From positions 1 to 42,929 of the forward strand of contig DVOL01000012.1 of the NCBI GenBank assembly GCA_018713505.1: DNA of 42,929 nt. The letters are read 5' to 3'. How positions within the stretch are numbered: the stretch's first letter is position 1; each line of letters begins with the position of its first letter. Below are positions 41,692-42,929 of this stretch, in pieces. The DNA comes from Faeciplasma avium. GTDB taxonomy: Bacteria; Bacillota; Clostridia; Oscillospirales; Ruminococcaceae. The notes beneath the pieces are model-generated. The model saw only the letters and a list, made by a program, of their open reading frames with translations, ran no database searches and was not told the origin of the DNA. The position numbers were made by a program, and so were the translations under genes.

Positions 41692-42408
41692 ATGAAGAAA
41701 ATCGTATCAATCGCAATCGCACTCTGCCTTGTATTTTCTCTCGGGCTGACTGCCTTTGCCGCAGAGGTTGTCTACTCTGAGGATTTTCCGTTCTGGGATG
41801 CTGGTAACTGGACCGAGAGCGACATGACCGATGAGGATGGCAACTTCTTCGAGCTTCTAAACAATGAGAACGCCTACCTTGTTATCACCAGAAGCGTTGA
41901 GACTCACATCGAGTTCAGCGAAACCGAGTGGGAGAAGTTCAACATTCTCGATTCCTCGTGGAGCGGAGTTTATCCCAACCCTTTAGACGAGGCATGCCAG
42001 TGGATTCAGCTCGGAACCGCAGGTCACACCTCCGAGGATGAGGCTTCTATTCTCGTAGACTGCGTTTACGACGACGGCATCACCGTCAAGTGGCCCGGCA
42101 AGCCTATCTATGATCTTCTTGCCGCTGCTGACGCTCTTGGCAAGGGTAAGCCCCACATCATCTGCAACGAGGGTGCAGGCGAGGGCATCTACAAGATTAC
42201 CAATGTTTCCATAGTTATCGAGGATGAGCCGATAGTTGCAGAGGACACCACAACCGAGGCTCCTGCCGAGGATACCGCTCCCGCCGAGGACGCCCCCGCT
42301 GCTGTAGAGGACACCGCAACCTCTGCTCCTGCTGACACCGGCATAGCTCTGGCTCTCGTTCCTATGGCTATCGCTGCTGCTGCAGTTGTAGTAAGCAAGA
42401 GAAGATAA
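41692..42408 (+). CDS. secreted protein with C-terminal membrane anchor
   Basis: 238 residues. A signal peptide (KKIVSIAIALCLVFSLGLTA, cut probably after AFA), a ~150-residue Trp- and Asp-rich globular domain of unknown family, an Ala/Pro/Thr/Glu linker with repeated APAEDT-like units, then PADTG, a hydrophobic stretch and SKRR. The end resembles a sortase signal or a C-terminal anchor. TTTAGGAGG precedes the ATG. The codon choice looks like that of a well-expressed gene. Function unknown. Confidence 0.8.
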   Translation: MKKIVSIAIALCLVFSLGLTAFAAEVVYSEDFPFWDAGNWTESDMTDEDGNFFELLNNENAYLVITRSVETHIEFSETEWEKFNILDSSWSGVYPNPLDEACQWIQLGTAGHTSEDEASILVDCVYDDGITVKWPGKPIYDLLAAADALGKGKPHIICNEGAGEGIYKITNVSIVIEDEPIVAEDTTTEAPAEDTAPAEDAPAAVEDTATSAPADTGIALALVPMAIAAAAVVVSKRR

Positions 42409-42459
42409 TCTGCCGCAGGCTTATTTCAAGGTATTCTTTTCATTACTTACCTTTCTTAG

Positions 42460-42495
42460 AAGACGGCACCGTCCCGGCGGTGCTGTCTTTCTTTC
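42460..42495 (+). terminator. terminator of the first secreted-protein gene
   Basis: AAGACGGCACCG (42460-42471) pairs with CGGTGCTGTCTT (42478-42489), including one G-U pair, followed by TCTTTCT. Confidence 0.8.
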
Positions 42496-42541
42496 TGTCT
42501 GCCCCATATAGCCGAATTCGTGTTTTGTGCATAATTTAATA

Positions 42542-42570
42542 TTGACAAAGCCGGCGGATGCTGTTATAAT
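42542..42570 (+). promoter_or_regulatory. promoter of the second secreted-protein gene
   Basis: TTGACA at 42542-42547 and TATAAT at 42565-42570, 17-base spacer: perfect consensus. Confidence 0.9.
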
Positions 42571-42634
42571 ATCTAGTGTCAGAATCGGGCTGATTATGCC
42601 TGATTTTCCTGTACAATATTTGGAGGTGGAAAAA

Positions 42635-42929
42635 ATGAAGAAAATTATCGCAATAGCGGTGTCTGTCGTTATGGTGCTTGCGGCTTCCGTTTGCGTATTC
42701 GCCGAGGAGGAGCTTTACTCCATGACAACGACTCAGGGTCAGTATCAGGAAAGCCTTCCGATTCCTGGACCGATAGTAATGCAGGAGGCATACTCCATAA
42801 TCGCTACTAACTGGGTTGGCGGCGGCTCCGAGTTCAACGCCATTCTCAACGCTATCAACACTCCTGATTCAACCCTCATCATAACCTACACTGGAACCAT
42901 CAACCAGTTTATCATCCAGAGCGAGAACG
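42635..42929 (+). CDS. secreted protein (3' end outside window)
   Basis: 98 codons are visible, open to the window edge. ATG 42635 follows TGGAGGTGG. A signal peptide (KKIIAIAVSVVMVLAASVCV, cut after VFA) is similar to that of the gene before, but the mature part (EEELYSMTTTQGQYQESLP ... NWVGGGSEFNAI) is not the same in the visible part. The two may be paralogues or share only the signal peptide. Function unknown. Confidence 0.8.
   Translation, partial: MKKIIAIAVSVVMVLAASVCVFAEEELYSMTTTQGQYQESLPIPGPIVMQEAYSIIATNWVGGGSEFNAILNAINTPDSTLIITYTGTINQFIIQSEN

Overview
The window looks like a chromosomal segment of a Gram-positive, spore-forming Clostridia species, most likely an Oscillospirales/Ruminococcaceae-type fibre degrader (inference). 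The signs are an alpha/beta small acid-soluble spore protein, two T-box leaders, IreB and a DUF4364-like protein, lipoprotein signal peptides on a GH10 xylanase and a CE1-like esterase, and many near-consensus sigma-A promoters with 17-base spacers. No rRNA, CRISPR array, transposase or integrase was seen.

Layout. (1) 1-245: the end of an ireB gene. (2) 334-11582: a Leu T-box leader (candidate CUC specifier) and a branched-chain amino acid operon, leuA-leuC-leuD-leuB-ilvB-ilvN-ilvC-ilvD, with a DUF815-type AAA ATPase overlapping ilvD by one base. Together these cover the keto-acid steps from pyruvate or 2-oxobutyrate to the Val, Ile and Leu precursors; no aminotransferase or threonine deaminase is present. 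(3) 11637-12223: a decayed membrane-protein gene. (4) 12311-18374, minus strand: a YitT-family protein; an Ala T-box (GCU specifier) driving alaS, a HIT protein and a phosphoribosyltransferase; and a lipoprotein esterase. (5) smpB on the plus strand, then a minus-strand LOG-GNAT-thiamine pyrophosphokinase operon. (6) A spore protein gene whose 3' region carries tandem hairpin repeats rich in Shine-Dalgarno/anti-Shine-Dalgarno sequence, then a HAD phosphatase.

(7) 22863-32276 is the most striking part: a one-directional, compact phage-type cassette (zinc-ribbon protein, small and large terminase, portal, scaffold-like protein, capsid, connector-like proteins, a tail-hub-like protein, GH25 lysozyme, LLH-type holin, two small ORFs). 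It starts from a strong promoter with a near-perfect LexA (SOS) box at the expected transcription start and a terminator-like hairpin in the leader. I find no integrase, phage repressor, replication gene, tape measure, tail tube or tail sheath. Every gene but the start-ambiguous TerS has a normal start and all are intact, and base and codon use look like the surrounding host genes. This suggests a domesticated, host-SOS-controlled particle-forming or DNA-packaging element (a gene-transfer-agent or tailless-capsid hypothesis) rather than a normal prophage. The function is inference.

(8) 32404-42929: tRNA-Thr(GGU); an AI-2E family permease (minus); a possible structured leader followed by a PcrA/UvrD helicase, a DUF4364-like protein and a YfbR-like 5'-nucleotidase; a CDF metal transporter, a DUF3810-like protein and a GH10 xylanase lipoprotein in a row; and two secreted proteins with similar signal peptides, the last cut by the window end.
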